A stretch of DNA of 64,000 bases, taken from positions 1 to 64,000 of the forward strand of contig CAYTEO010000009.1 of the NCBI GenBank assembly GCA_964436825.1, in the 5' to 3' direction. Under the pieces are notes generated by a model. The model did no database searches and had not been told where the DNA came from. It was given only the letters and a program-made list of their open reading frames with translations. Position 1 is the first letter of the stretch; each line of letters begins with the position of its first letter. The position numbers and the translations under genes are program-made. The stretch comes from CAYTEO01 sp964436825 (GTDB lineage: Bacteria > Krumholzibacteriota > Krumholzibacteriia > LZORAL124-64-63). This document shows, in pieces, positions 9,541-17,885 of this stretch.

Positions 9541-10689
9541 CTACCTCTCGATCTCCGGGGGACAGACCGTCAGCGAGACCATCAGCGGTGCCAGGTCGGC
9601 GATGTTCGTGCCCGGCAGCATCCTCTCCAGCATGCTGACGCCGTGGACGTAGCTGGTGCCACGCACGTGCACGCGGCGGACCTTGTCGCTGCCGTCGGTC
9701 ACGGTGAGGTACCCCATCTCGCCGCGGCTGGATTCGGCCCGCACGTAGGTCTGTCCCGGCGGGATCGTCCAGGTCAGCATGTTGGGCAGCTTGGCGCAGT
9801 AGGGCCCCTCGGTCGGCATCCGGTCCAGGATCTGCCGGATGATCCGGACCGACTCGGCGATCTCCAGGCGTCGCACCAGGGTCCGGGCGTAGATGTCCGA
9901 GCCCTCGGCGGTGCAGACCTCGAACTCGAGCTCGGGGTACTTGAGGTACGGGTAGTCGCGGCGGGTGTCGCGGGCGATCCCCATGGCCCGCAGCACGGGA
10001 CCGGTGATCCCCATCTCGTCGGCCCACTCGGGCGGGACGACGCCGACGCCGACGGCGCGCTTGCGGAAGACGGCGGAGTCGAGGATCTGCGAGTCTACCA
10101 GCGGGAGCTTCTCCTCGATCTGGTCCAGGGTGGCCCGCAGCCTGTCGGCGAAACCGGCGGGCAGGTCGCGCCGCACGCCGCCGTAGACGATGTACATGTG
10201 GTAGATGCGGCCGCCGGTCAGCTCCTCGAAGCTGTCCAGGACGTAGTCGCGCAGCGTCAGCAGCCAGTTGGGGGCCGTGCCCAGTCCCATGCTGCCGACC
10301 TGCCCGCCCAGGGCCATCATCAGCGACGCCAGGCGCGACATCTCCAGTACCAGCGTGCGGATCCAGAGGGCCTTCTCGGGCACCTGGTCCGCCAGGCCGG
10401 AGAGCTCCTCCAGGCCGGCGGCCAGCAGGTACTCGTTCGTGTCGGGCTCCGGGACGCAGATCCGGCAGACGATGGGGAACGCCTGGATGTACTTGCGCCG
10501 CTCCATCAGCTTCTCGAAGCCGCGATGCAGGTAGCCCACGTGGGTGATGCCGCGGGTGATGGTGTCGCCCTCCAGCCAGACCTGCATGGACATGTTGCCG
10601 GTGATCCCCGGATGCTGGGGACCGAACCAGAGCTGGACCTCCCGGTCCTGCCGGATGCGGGGCTCGTAGGCGGACAGGTCACTTCTCAC
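9541..10689 (-). CDS. nuoD: NuoD/MbhL-like 49-kDa subunit lacking full NiFe ligands
   Basis: A 382-residue homologue of complex I NuoD and of group-4 hydrogenase large subunits (FGPQHPGITGN near residue 22, HVGYLHRGFEKL near 50). The start is the GTG at 10689, overlapping nuoC by 11 nt; an upstream frame to 10851 is only open sequence inside nuoC. The N-terminal ligand region reads C75-R-I-C78 followed by VPEPD. The C-terminal DPCxxC motif of hydrogenases is replaced by VCPPEIER with the single C376. With only three candidate cysteines it is unlikely to hold a NiFe centre, which argues for an Mbs/Mbx or Fd-linked dehydrogenase complex rather than a hydrogenase. Confidence 0.88.
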   Translation of the reverse strand: MRSDLSAYEPRIRQDREVQLWFGPQHPGITGNMSMQVWLEGDTITRGITHVGYLHRGFEKLMERRKYIQAFPIVCRICVPEPDTNEYLLAAGLEELSGLADQVPEKALWIRTLVLEMSRLASLMMALGGQVGSMGLGTAPNWLLTLRDYVLDSFEELTGGRIYHMYIVYGGVRRDLPAGFADRLRATLDQIEEKLPLVDSQILDSAVFRKRAVGVGVVPPEWADEMGITGPVLRAMGIARDTRRDYPYLKYPELEFEVCTAEGSDIYARTLVRRLEIAESVRIIRQILDRMPTEGPYCAKLPNMLTWTIPPGQTYVRAESSRGEMGYLTVTDGSDKVRRVHVRGTSYVHGVSMLERMLPGTNIADLAPLMVSLTVCPPEIER

Positions 10690-11221
10690 CGAGGTACCCC
10701 CTCTCGCCGAACACCTTGCCCACGTACGTGCGCGGGTCGGTGTGCTCGCGTCCCGGCCGCATGGGGTGGTGCCGCTCCACGTAGGCCAGGGTGTCGAAGT
10801 CGCGGCGCATGGGCGGGATCTCCTGCCAGCCCTCGAGGATGAACGGGACACCCTGGCGGGGCGAGCCGGGGAACTCGATCCCGAACATCTCGTTGATCTC
10901 CTGCTCGTAGGTGACGGCCTGGGGCCAGAGGTGGTGGACCGACTCGGCCGTCGGGCACTCGCGGTCGATGCGGGTGTTGACCATCAGCGCGCGTCGCCCG
11001 ACCGGATCGGTCAGCAGGTAGACCAGCTGGAACTCGCCGTCCTCGATCCAGTCGACCGCCGTCAGGTGGGTCAGCTGGACCAGCGGCGTGTTGGTCTTCA
11101 GCCAGCAGAGGGCGGGCAGCACCTGCGCGGCGGGCAGGTCGGCGCCGAACAGGTCGTCGCGCTGCCGCCAGCCGCGGGTGCAGCCGAAGCGCTGCTGCAG
11201 TTCCGTGAGGATCGTCTCCAT
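10679..11221 (-). CDS. nuoC: NuoC/MbhK-like 30-kDa subunit
   Basis: A 180-residue peripheral-arm subunit of the NuoC/MbhK family, which packs against NuoD and NuoB. Recognisable parts are LVQLTHLTAVDWIEDGEFQLVYLL and the family signature around HHLWPQAVTYEQEINEMFGIEFPG (about residues 95-119) ending in the Pro-rich EGWQEIPPMRRDF. The ATG at 11221 is used; the frame is open further upstream only as a shadow in nuoB. It lies 9 nt after nuoB and overlaps the nuoD start, so stoichiometric coupling within the operon is likely. Confidence 0.88.
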   Translation of the reverse strand: METILTELQQRFGCTRGWRQRDDLFGADLPAAQVLPALCWLKTNTPLVQLTHLTAVDWIEDGEFQLVYLLTDPVGRRALMVNTRIDRECPTAESVHHLWPQAVTYEQEINEMFGIEFPGSPRQGVPFILEGWQEIPPMRRDFDTLAYVERHHPMRPGREHTDPRTYVGKVFGERGYLGEK

Positions 11222-11229
11222 GGTCGCTC

Positions 11230-11865
11230 CTACCAGCTGTAGTCGGGCAGGTCCCAGTCGCCGATGACCTGCTTCTGGTTCTGCCGGTACCAGTCGAGGT
11301 TCTCCAGGTAGTGGTGCCACCCGTTGGCCTCGCCCTTCTCGATCCGCCGCATCAGGTAGCCGAAGCCGGCCAGCAGCGCCTCCGGCCGCGGCATGCAGCC
11401 GTTGATGTAGACGTCGACCGGCAGGTAGAGGTCCAGCATCTTGATGGTGTTGTAGCTGTCCCAGTACATGCCGCCGTTGATCGTGCAGCTGCCCAGGGCG
11501 ACGACCCACTTGGGATCGGGCATCTGCTCGTAGCTGCGGATGACCCGCTTGAGGGTCTTGGTGGCCAGGTAGCCCGAGATGATGAAGACGTTCGACTGGC
11601 GAGGCGTGGGACGCATCTCGATCCCGAAACGCGACATGTCGAAGCGGCTGGTCATCAGCGGCCGCAGCTCGATGGAGCCGCAGCCGGTGCCGAACGCCAG
11701 CACCCAGAGGGAGCGGGCCCGGAACCAGTTCTTGATGGTGGCCACCGCCTCGGGCAGGCCGGGCACCTCGGGCCGACCGCCGCGGAAGCAGGCGTCGTCC
11801 ACCGGGGCGTGGCCCCGCGACGGGACCAGCGGCAGCTCACGGTCGTTGCTCACGTTGTCGGCCAT
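11230..11865 (-). CDS. nuoB: NuoB/MbhJ-like subunit with three-Cys proximal cluster site
   Basis: A 211-residue homologue of complex I NuoB (PSST) and the small subunit of group-4 hydrogenases, which carries the terminal [4Fe-4S] cluster. Complex I uses tandem cysteines plus two more. Here the first site is GTGC62-GSIE, with Gly where the second tandem Cys would be; C127 (GSC) and C157 (NGCMPRPE), 30 residues apart as expected, complete the set. Three ligands would leave one iron open, as described for the sulfane reductase Mbs. An N-terminal tail of about 40 residues is longer than in most homologues. It sits between nuoH and nuoC. Confidence 0.9.
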   Translation of the reverse strand: MADNVSNDRELPLVPSRGHAPVDDACFRGGRPEVPGLPEAVATIKNWFRARSLWVLAFGTGCGSIELRPLMTSRFDMSRFGIEMRPTPRQSNVFIISGYLATKTLKRVIRSYEQMPDPKWVVALGSCTINGGMYWDSYNTIKMLDLYLPVDVYINGCMPRPEALLAGFGYLMRRIEKGEANGWHHYLENLDWYRQNQKQVIGDWDLPDYSW

Positions 11866-11874
11866 GTCGCCTCC

Positions 11875-12789
11875 CTAGCGGGTCACGGCGGCCAGGACGA
11901 CCGCCAGCACGCCGGCCGCCGTGGGCCAGCCCAGGAAGAACCGGATCGCCTGCTCGGTGCGGAACCGCGGGAAGACGGCCCCCACGAAGACGGTCCAGAA
12001 GTAGATGACGAAGATCTTGACCACGGCCTCCGGCACCGTACGCGCCCCGCCCAGGAACAGGTCCATGTAGAGGACCATCTTGGCGATGGCGAACGAGGCC
12101 CGCCCGAGCATCATCAGCGACAGGTACGTGGAGTGGTACTCGGTGGGCGGACCGACGGGGATCTCCTGGGGCGCCCCGACGATGTTGAACGGGGCGTACA
12201 TGTTCATCCCCAGCAGGGCCAGCATGCCGGCCACGGTCGCCAGGGGGTTGGCCACCAGGTTCCAGTGCAGCCAGCCGCCCTGCTGCGCCGCCACCAGGTC
12301 GGCCACCGAGAAGCTGCCCGCCTGGGCCGCCAGGGCGATGACCGACAGGGCGAACGGCAGCTCGTAGGCCGACATCTGGGACAGGCCGCGGGAGATGCCG
12401 ATGGGCGAGTGCGGGTGGCCACCCTCCCCTGCTCCCAGGGCCATCCCCAGCGAGCCGAAGAAGATGAAGTACATCACCAGCAGCAGGTCCCCCGCGAAGG
12501 AGAACCCCTCCAGGGCCGGCACGCCGACCACCACCGGCAGCAGGAGGTAGAGGCCCACTCCGCCCACGGCCCGGAAGACCGGCCCCAGGTAGAACATGAC
12601 GCCGTGGCTGACGGCCGAGCGGAGAAAGAGGTTCTTCCCCAGGTCCAGGTACGGCTGCCAGACCGGCGGCCCGACCCGTCCCTGGATGCGGGCCATGACC
12701 TTGCGGATGATCCCGCCGGTCAGCAGCCCGTAGTTGACGGCGAAAAAGAGGCTCAGCAGGGTCCAGCCGAGCTTCGGCAAGAATGCCAT
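11875..12789 (-). CDS. nuoH: NuoH/MbhM-like membrane subunit
   Basis: A 304-residue, eight-helix membrane subunit linking the Fe-S arm to the ion-translocating arm. Features include the N-terminal helix ending in GGIIRKVMARIQGRVGPP, the charged loop with FILGE-like segments modified to EYHSTYLSLMMLGRAS, and FNIVGAPQEIPVGPPTEY (loop residues near 200). The ATG at 12789 is 10 nt after the double antiporter gene stop. It is close to NuoH and to MbhM/MbsM, and gene order does not distinguish them. Confidence 0.9.
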   Translation of the reverse strand: MAFLPKLGWTLLSLFFAVNYGLLTGGIIRKVMARIQGRVGPPVWQPYLDLGKNLFLRSAVSHGVMFYLGPVFRAVGGVGLYLLLPVVVGVPALEGFSFAGDLLLVMYFIFFGSLGMALGAGEGGHPHSPIGISRGLSQMSAYELPFALSVIALAAQAGSFSVADLVAAQQGGWLHWNLVANPLATVAGMLALLGMNMYAPFNIVGAPQEIPVGPPTEYHSTYLSLMMLGRASFAIAKMVLYMDLFLGGARTVPEAVVKIFVIYFWTVFVGAVFPRFRTEQAIRFFLGWPTAAGVLAVVLAAVTR

Positions 12790-12799
12790 CGCTCTCCTC

Positions 12800-15700
12800 C
12801 TAGCGTCCCACGCCCAGCAGGGCGCAGACGACGACGACGGCCAGCGAGTACAGGACGTAGGTCTGGCCGTTGCCCGAGTAGAATCGGCGGGCGACGCCGA
12901 CGACGGCGGTCACCGTCCCGGCCAGCCCCTCCCAGAAGCGCATGAACGCCGTCCCCAGGACCGGCCCGAAGGCGCGCGCGTAGGGACGGTAGAAGTCGTG
13001 GGCGTAGTGGATCTCCTCGGGCGGCGGCGGCAGCTCGCCCGAGTAGACGATGTCGAGCTGTCCCACCTTGCGCGGCCGCGGGCCCAGCACGACCAGCAGC
13101 AGCAGGACGACGACGAACAGGGCCATCACCAGCAGCATGACATGCCAGGGGTGGAAGTAGCCGCCCGGCACGACCAGCGCCCCGTCGCTGAAGGTCACCC
13201 CGGGCGCGGCGAACCAGGGGGCGAGCGCCGCCTGCAGCGGCCGCAGCAGCAGCTGGGGCTGGACCGACAGGACCATGATCCCGACCATCAGGACGATCTC
13301 CGCCAGCAGCTGGGGCCACGGCGCCTCGCGCACCTCCCGGTGCCGCTCCTTGAGCTGGCCCAGGAAGATGGTGTGGATCAGCCGGAAGCAGTAGAGGAAG
13401 GCCACGGCCGAGGCGAACATCATCCCCGCCAGCAGCAGGAACCAGCCGCGGGCCAGCAGCGCCTGGTAGAGCAGCCACTTGCCGCCGAAGCCGCTCAGGG
13501 GCGGCACGCCGCTCAGGGCGATGATCCCGATTAGGACCGAGACGAACGAGACCGGCATCTTCTTGATCAGCCCGCCCATCTCGGACATGCGGCGCGTCCC
13601 GGTGCGGGCGACGACGCCGGCCACCGCCAGGAAGAGCAGCCCCTTGAACAGCAGGTGGTTGACGGCGTGGTAGAAGGCCGCCGACCAGCCCAGCGGCGTC
13701 ATGACGGCCAGGCCGACGACGATGTACCCCACCTGCCCCACCGAGGAGTAGGCCAGCAGCCGCTTGGCGTCCTCCTGGAAGACGGCCAGCAGGGTCATCC
13801 CGAAGGCGGTCAGCCCGCCCAACCAAGCCAGGGCGTAGCTCCAGCCCGCCTGCCCGCCGCCCGGGCCGAACAGGTCGTGGCCCACCCGGAAGGCGACGGC
13901 CGCCAGGGCGAACATGGGCATCTTGGAGACGACGCCGGAGAGGAAGGGTGTGAAGACGTCGGGCGACTCGGCGTAGGCGTCGGGAGCCCAGATATGGGCG
14001 CCCCAGGCGGCGGCCTTCACGGCGAACCCGAGTGCCAGCAGCGACCAGGCGGCCGCGGCGCGCGTCCCGGCCAGGGTCGCCAGGCCGCCCACCGTCTCGG
14101 CTCCGCCTCCGATCGCCAGCAGCAGGCCGGCCAGGGTCAGCAGCCCCGACGCACCGGCGAACAGGATGTAGCGGTAACCGGGAGCGGCCCCCTCGCGGCC
14201 TTGGGCCACCAGCAGGTAGCTGGTCCAGGTCATCATCTCCCAGGCGACGAACAGGACGAGCAGCCCCTGGGCCCGGACCAGCAGCAGGACCGAGCCGACC
14301 AGCAGGACCAGCAACCCGTGATAGGCGGGCCGCGGCACCGGCAGGCCGAGGGTCGAGAGCTGGACGACCAGCGCCCCCAGCAGGATCATCAGGCCGAACA
14401 GGCCCGGCAGCGTCGTCGGCGCCAGGCCGCCCGCACCGGCCAGGGCGACGGCGACGGCCACGGTCGAGACCAGGCCCAGGACCGCCGGCAGCGGTCGCGG
14501 CAACCGGCCCAGCAGCACCAGGGCGGCTCCGCCGGCCAGCAGCCACAGCAGCGGCGCCTCCGCCGGCGGGACGACGGCCACCAGGCGCCACGCGCCCAGG
14601 CCCACCAGACCGGCCAGGGGCAGGACGATGGTCCCCAGATCGGACAGGACGCCCGCGGCCTCGTCACCCTGCTCCGCGGACGGCTCCTGGACGTGGCGCA
14701 GCCACCGGAAGTAGTAGACGAACTCCAGCAGCGAACCGACCAGCAGCGGTGCGATCCACCAGGCGTACCGGCCGTCGCGGACGATCCCGACCAGGGCGTC
14801 CCACTTGCCCCAGAAGCCGGGCAGCGGCGGCATCCCGACCATGGCCAGGACGCTCAGGACCAGGACTGTCCGCCGCCATGGCGCGTCGGCGAAGGCGCCC
14901 CGCCAGTCCTCGAGCGTCTCGCCGCCGTGGCCACCGACCAGCCACAGCAGGCCGGCCTTGGCCAGGCCGTGATTGACCAGCAGCAGGCCGGCCGCGGCCA
15001 TCGCCACGGTGCCGTCGCGCAGCAGCGGGACCAGGAACAGCAGCAGGCCGAGCTGGGCCGACGAGGAGTAGCCGAGCATCCGCCGCGGCCGCTGCTGCCC
15101 GATGGCCAGCAGGTTGGCCACGACGAACGTGGCCATGCCGATGGTCATCAGCGGCAGCGTCCAGCCGTCGGCCGGGAACAGCGCCGACACCTTCCAGAAG
15201 GCGTAGAGGACGGCGTTGACGGTGGTGCCGACCAGCAGGGCCATGACACCCGGCTCGACCCCCTCGTAGAGGTCGACGGCCGGGCCGTTGACCGGCACCT
15301 GCTTCAGCTCGATGACGAACGCGCCGAGCAGGAACAGGAGCATCGTTCCCAGCAGGGCCGGAGCGCCGGCGGCCAGCTTGCCCGCCATGTCGTCCAGGTT
15401 CAGCGTCCCGGTCGACTTGTACAGGAACGCGATCCCGATCAGCAGGAAGGCCGAGGCCACCGAGCCGATCAGCATGTACTTGAACCCGGCCTCCAGGCCC
15501 GAGCGCTCGCGCCCGAAGGCCACCAGGGCGTAGGTGCCGATCGAGGCGATCTCCGTGAAGACGAACAGGTTGAACAGGTCGCGGGTCATCGTCAGCCCGA
15601 AGGCCGCCGTCAGCAGCAGCAGCTGCAGCAGGCTGGCCCGGCCTGCCGACGCCTCGTCCTCGCGCGCCGCCAGGTGCGGCAGCGTCGCCAGGGCGGTCAG

Positions 15701-15970
15701 CCCCGCCAGCAGGCAGATGACCGCCTCGGGCAGTCCCAGACGCAGGTTGATCCCCAGGGGAGGCTCCCAGCCGCCGGTGATCACCATGGCCGGCTCGCCG
15801 CCGTGCCACAGGTGCAGCAGCCACTGCCCGGCCACCAGCACCGTGAACAGGACCGTCAGGGCGTGTCCCCAGCGGGCCGCGCCGCGGCCGACGCGGGCCA
15901 GCAGCGGCAGCAGGAAGGCGACGCCGAGCGGGACGGCGATCAGCAGGATCGGATCGAGCGGTTTCACCAC
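12800..15970 (-). CDS. Double antiporter-like subunit (fused MrpD/MbsH-type modules)
   Basis: A 1056-residue polytopic protein made of two complete MrpD/NuoM/NuoL-type antiporter modules in one frame. Module one (about 1-440) has the key TM5 glutamate E140 (FVFTEIAS) and TM7 lysine K164 (GFKYML), plus VNHGLAKAG. Module two (about 445-1056) has E578 (FVAWEMMT), R600 in place of the lysine, and VNHLLFKG. Its C-terminal tail from about residue 980 (DFYRPYARAF) resembles the lateral extension of NuoL/HyfB-type subunits. Mbs complexes carry two such subunits, MbsH and MbsH', as separate genes. Start GTG 15970 overlaps mrpC by 7 nt; a second GTG at 15967 with GTGA overlap is equally possible. Confidence 0.88.
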   Translation of the reverse strand: MVKPLDPILLIAVPLGVAFLLPLLARVGRGAARWGHALTVLFTVLVAGQWLLHLWHGGEPAMVITGGWEPPLGINLRLGLPEAVICLLAGLTALATLPHLAAREDEASAGRASLLQLLLLTAAFGLTMTRDLFNLFVFTEIASIGTYALVAFGRERSGLEAGFKYMLIGSVASAFLLIGIAFLYKSTGTLNLDDMAGKLAAGAPALLGTMLLFLLGAFVIELKQVPVNGPAVDLYEGVEPGVMALLVGTTVNAVLYAFWKVSALFPADGWTLPLMTIGMATFVVANLLAIGQQRPRRMLGYSSSAQLGLLLFLVPLLRDGTVAMAAAGLLLVNHGLAKAGLLWLVGGHGGETLEDWRGAFADAPWRRTVLVLSVLAMVGMPPLPGFWGKWDALVGIVRDGRYAWWIAPLLVGSLLEFVYYFRWLRHVQEPSAEQGDEAAGVLSDLGTIVLPLAGLVGLGAWRLVAVVPPAEAPLLWLLAGGAALVLLGRLPRPLPAVLGLVSTVAVAVALAGAGGLAPTTLPGLFGLMILLGALVVQLSTLGLPVPRPAYHGLLVLLVGSVLLLVRAQGLLVLFVAWEMMTWTSYLLVAQGREGAAPGYRYILFAGASGLLTLAGLLLAIGGGAETVGGLATLAGTRAAAAWSLLALGFAVKAAAWGAHIWAPDAYAESPDVFTPFLSGVVSKMPMFALAAVAFRVGHDLFGPGGGQAGWSYALAWLGGLTAFGMTLLAVFQEDAKRLLAYSSVGQVGYIVVGLAVMTPLGWSAAFYHAVNHLLFKGLLFLAVAGVVARTGTRRMSEMGGLIKKMPVSFVSVLIGIIALSGVPPLSGFGGKWLLYQALLARGWFLLLAGMMFASAVAFLYCFRLIHTIFLGQLKERHREVREAPWPQLLAEIVLMVGIMVLSVQPQLLLRPLQAALAPWFAAPGVTFSDGALVVPGGYFHPWHVMLLVMALFVVVLLLLVVLGPRPRKVGQLDIVYSGELPPPPEEIHYAHDFYRPYARAFGPVLGTAFMRFWEGLAGTVTAVVGVARRFYSGNGQTYVLYSLAVVVVCALLGVGR

Positions 15971-16344
15971 TTCAGCCTCCCGAAGTCGCGGATGTCGAGC
16001 GAGCCCTGCCGGGCGTAGAGACGGATGACGTAGGAGAGCATCAGGGCCGTCACGCCGACGCCGATGACGATGGCCGTCAGCACCAGGGCCTGCGGCACGG
16101 GATCGACGACCAGGTCGGCCTTGACCAGCCCGCCGACACGGTCCTGGAACAGGGCCGGGTCGTCGATGATCGGCGCGGTGGCGCCGGGACGGGCGCCCAT
16201 GACCGCGATCAGCAGGTTGACCCCGGCGTCGACCAGCGTCAGGCCGAGCACCATCTTCAGGAGGTTGCGCCGCAGCAGGACGCCGGCCAGACCGATCAGG
16301 ATCAGGGCCATGGCGGAGACCAGGTAGAGGGTCGTCAGGCTCAT
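15964..16344 (-). CDS. mrpC: MrpC/NuoK-like antiporter subunit
   Basis: A 126-residue, three-helix NuoK/MrpC family membrane protein (MSLTTLYLVSAMALILIG at the N-terminus, TLVDAGVNLLI in the second helix, VPQALVLTAIVIGVGVTAL in the third). The ATG at 16344 overlaps the stop of the preceding gene in ATGA; the open frame to 16476 is not used. It belongs to the Mrp-type sodium/proton arm of the complex and is followed directly by the double antiporter subunit, as mrpC-mrpD in Mrp operons. Confidence 0.9.
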   Translation of the reverse strand: MSLTTLYLVSAMALILIGLAGVLLRRNLLKMVLGLTLVDAGVNLLIAVMGARPGATAPIIDDPALFQDRVGGLVKADLVVDPVPQALVLTAIVIGVGVTALMLSYVIRLYARQGSLDIRDFGRLKW

Positions 16345-17048
16345 GAGCCCACCTCCTCCCCGACGCCGTCGGAGTGCATGAGGTTCTCCAGCAGGACGCT
16401 CAGCTCCGAGCCGACCTTCAGGCCGATCAGCACGTAGATGACCGGGATGACGCCGGCCGACAGCAGGCGGTTCCACTGGCCCAGGGGCAGGACGTTCCGG
16501 TTGGCCAGGAACGAACCGGCCGCCGCCAGCCCCAGCAGCCCCACCAGGACGAAGCCGAAGCCGGACAGGGACTCCAGCCAGCCCAGCAGGCCGTGGGGCA
16601 GGTGCCGCGAGCGGTCGGTCAGCAGCAGCAGCAGGACGGCCGAGGCGACGACCGCCCCGCCCTGGAAGCCGCCGCCCGGGGTCAGGTGGCCGTGGACGAA
16701 GATGTAGACCCCCAGCAGGACGACCGGCGCGAACAGCATCCGGGCGGCCGTGACCAGGATCTCGCTGGCCGGCTCGGGCTCCTGGGGCCGCTGCCCGGCG
16801 CGCCGGCGCAGGACGAAGCCGGCCCCGGCGACCGACAGGAACAGGACGGTCACCTCGCCCAGGGTGTCGAACCCCCGGTAGTTGACGACGATGGAGGTGA
16901 CCAGGTTGGACCCGCCGTCCTCCAGGACGCCCCGCTCGGCGTAGTGGCGGGCCACGTCCCCCAGCTCTCCGGGCTGACCCGCGGGGACGAGCCTCAGCAT
17001 CAGCGCGCCCAGGGCCAGCAGGATGACGATGCCGAGCAGCTGCTTCAC
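16341..17048 (-). CDS. mrpB: MrpB-type subunit (MbhE+MbhF-like)
   Basis: A 235-residue membrane protein. The first 60 residues match the small MbhE-like part (VKQLLGIVILLALGALMLRLVP and FDTLGEVTVLFLSVAGAGFVL). The remainder is the MnhB/MrpB domain with its signature VYIFVHGHLTPGGGFQGG. The GTG at 17048 overlaps the stop of the DUF4040 gene as GTGA. In Pyrococcus Mbh/Mbs these two parts are separate genes, so this is a joined form resembling the C-terminus of MrpA plus MrpB. It helps form the sodium path of the antiporter arm. Confidence 0.85.
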   Translation of the reverse strand: MKQLLGIVILLALGALMLRLVPAGQPGELGDVARHYAERGVLEDGGSNLVTSIVVNYRGFDTLGEVTVLFLSVAGAGFVLRRRAGQRPQEPEPASEILVTAARMLFAPVVLLGVYIFVHGHLTPGGGFQGGAVVASAVLLLLLTDRSRHLPHGLLGWLESLSGFGFVLVGLLGLAAAGSFLANRNVLPLGQWNRLLSAGVIPVIYVLIGLKVGSELSVLLENLMHSDGVGEEVGS

Positions 17049-17284
17049 TCCTCCACCTCCCGCGTGCGGCGGATGGCGATCAGGACGATGACCGTCCCCA
17101 GGCCGGCCCCGATGGCCGCCTCGGTCATGGCCACGTCGGGCGCGGCCATGCGCAGGAAGAGGTAGGAGACGAAGAGGCTGACGACGCCCACCAGCACGGC
17201 CGACGACAGCAGGTTCCGGGTCCACATGGCCGCGATCGCCGTCGCCACCATCGCCACGCAGATCAGCCAGTCGACGATGATCAT
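17045..17284 (-). CDS. DUF4040/MbhD-like small membrane subunit
   Basis: A 79-residue protein with two to three membrane segments corresponding to the DUF4040 region of MrpA and to MbhD (LSSAVLVGVVSLFVSYLFLRMAAPDVAMTEAAIGAG). The APDVAMTEAA motif carries the acidic residues expected in the ion path. Its ATG overlaps the mrpG stop (ATGA) and its own stop overlaps the next GTG. A free-standing MrpA-like N-terminal antiporter module is absent from the operon; the double subunit further on may take that role. Confidence 0.85.
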   Translation of the reverse strand: MIIVDWLICVAMVATAIAAMWTRNLLSSAVLVGVVSLFVSYLFLRMAAPDVAMTEAAIGAGLGTVIVLIAIRRTREVEE

Positions 17285-17622
17285 GTCCGCTCCTCCTCGC
17301 CGCTCGCCTCCGCCAGGGCGTCCATGACCGTCCCGGGCGTCAGCGGCTCGCCCTGCTTGTAGGCGGCCCGGGCCAGGGCGTGGGACGACACCGGGTTGGT
17401 GACCAGCACGAACAGGACGATCAGCAGGATCTTGGGCAGCCAGGCCGGTTCCAGCAGACCCAGCCCGGTCAAGGTCAGGATGTTGCCGAGAGTGGTCGCC
17501 TTCGTCCCGGCCTGCATCCGGTTGTAGAGGTCGGGCATCCGGACGATGCCCAGCGCTCCCAGGAAGAGGAACAGGGTCCCCAGCAGGGTCAGCGCGGCGC
17601 CGAGGTCGTGCAGCCAGGCCAT
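17281..17622 (-). CDS. mrpG: MrpG antiporter subunit
   Basis: A 113-residue MnhG/MrpG family protein with three helices and the family core GALGIVRMPDLYNRMQAGTK followed by NPVSSHALARAAY. It lies 2 nt after mrpF and overlaps the DUF4040 gene. It is a standard member of Mrp antiporters and the equivalent of MbhC. The C-terminus after about residue 90 is a polar tail. Confidence 0.92.
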   Translation of the reverse strand: MAWLHDLGAALTLLGTLFLFLGALGIVRMPDLYNRMQAGTKATTLGNILTLTGLGLLEPAWLPKILLIVLFVLVTNPVSSHALARAAYKQGEPLTPGTVMDALAEASGEEERT

Positions 17623-17624
17623 GG

Positions 17625-17885
17625 TCAGATCCCCCGTTCGAAGTAGCGCGCCAGGGAGACGACCCCCAGGAAGCCGAGCACGGCGTAGACGAGGGCCACG
17701 TCCAGGTAGATGACGCGGTGGGCCAGCAGGGCCAGCGCCACCAGCAGCGGCATGGTGATCAGGGTCAGCACGTCCAGGGCCACGGCCCGGTTGGGGGCGT
17801 CGGGGCCGCGCAGCAGCCGCCAGACCGCCAGCAGGACCCCGGCGATACCGAACCCCATCGCCACCTTCAGCAGCAGGTCACTCAA
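17625..17885 (-). CDS. mrpF: MrpF antiporter subunit
   Basis: An 86-residue, three-helix MnhF/MrpF family protein (LLRGPDAPNRAVALDVLT is the family signature; the equivalent in Mbh is MbhB). The start is TTG at 17885, supported by GGAGG six nt upstream and by an 8-nt overlap with mrpE. Confidence 0.92.
   Translation of the reverse strand: MSDLLLKVAMGFGIAGVLLAVWRLLRGPDAPNRAVALDVLTLITMPLLVALALLAHRVIYLDVALVYAVLGFLGVVSLARYFERGI

Noticed and set aside
9541..11865. Group-4 NiFe hydrogenase
   Set aside because: Ligand cysteines of the NiFe site are incomplete in the large subunit and the small subunit lacks one cluster Cys; no hyp or hydrogenase maturation gene is nearby.
12800..15970. Frameshift or assembly artefact joining two antiporter genes
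   Set aside because: One uninterrupted frame, with no internal ribosome site or stop at the module boundary near residue 440; kept as a real fusion, though another genome would settle it.
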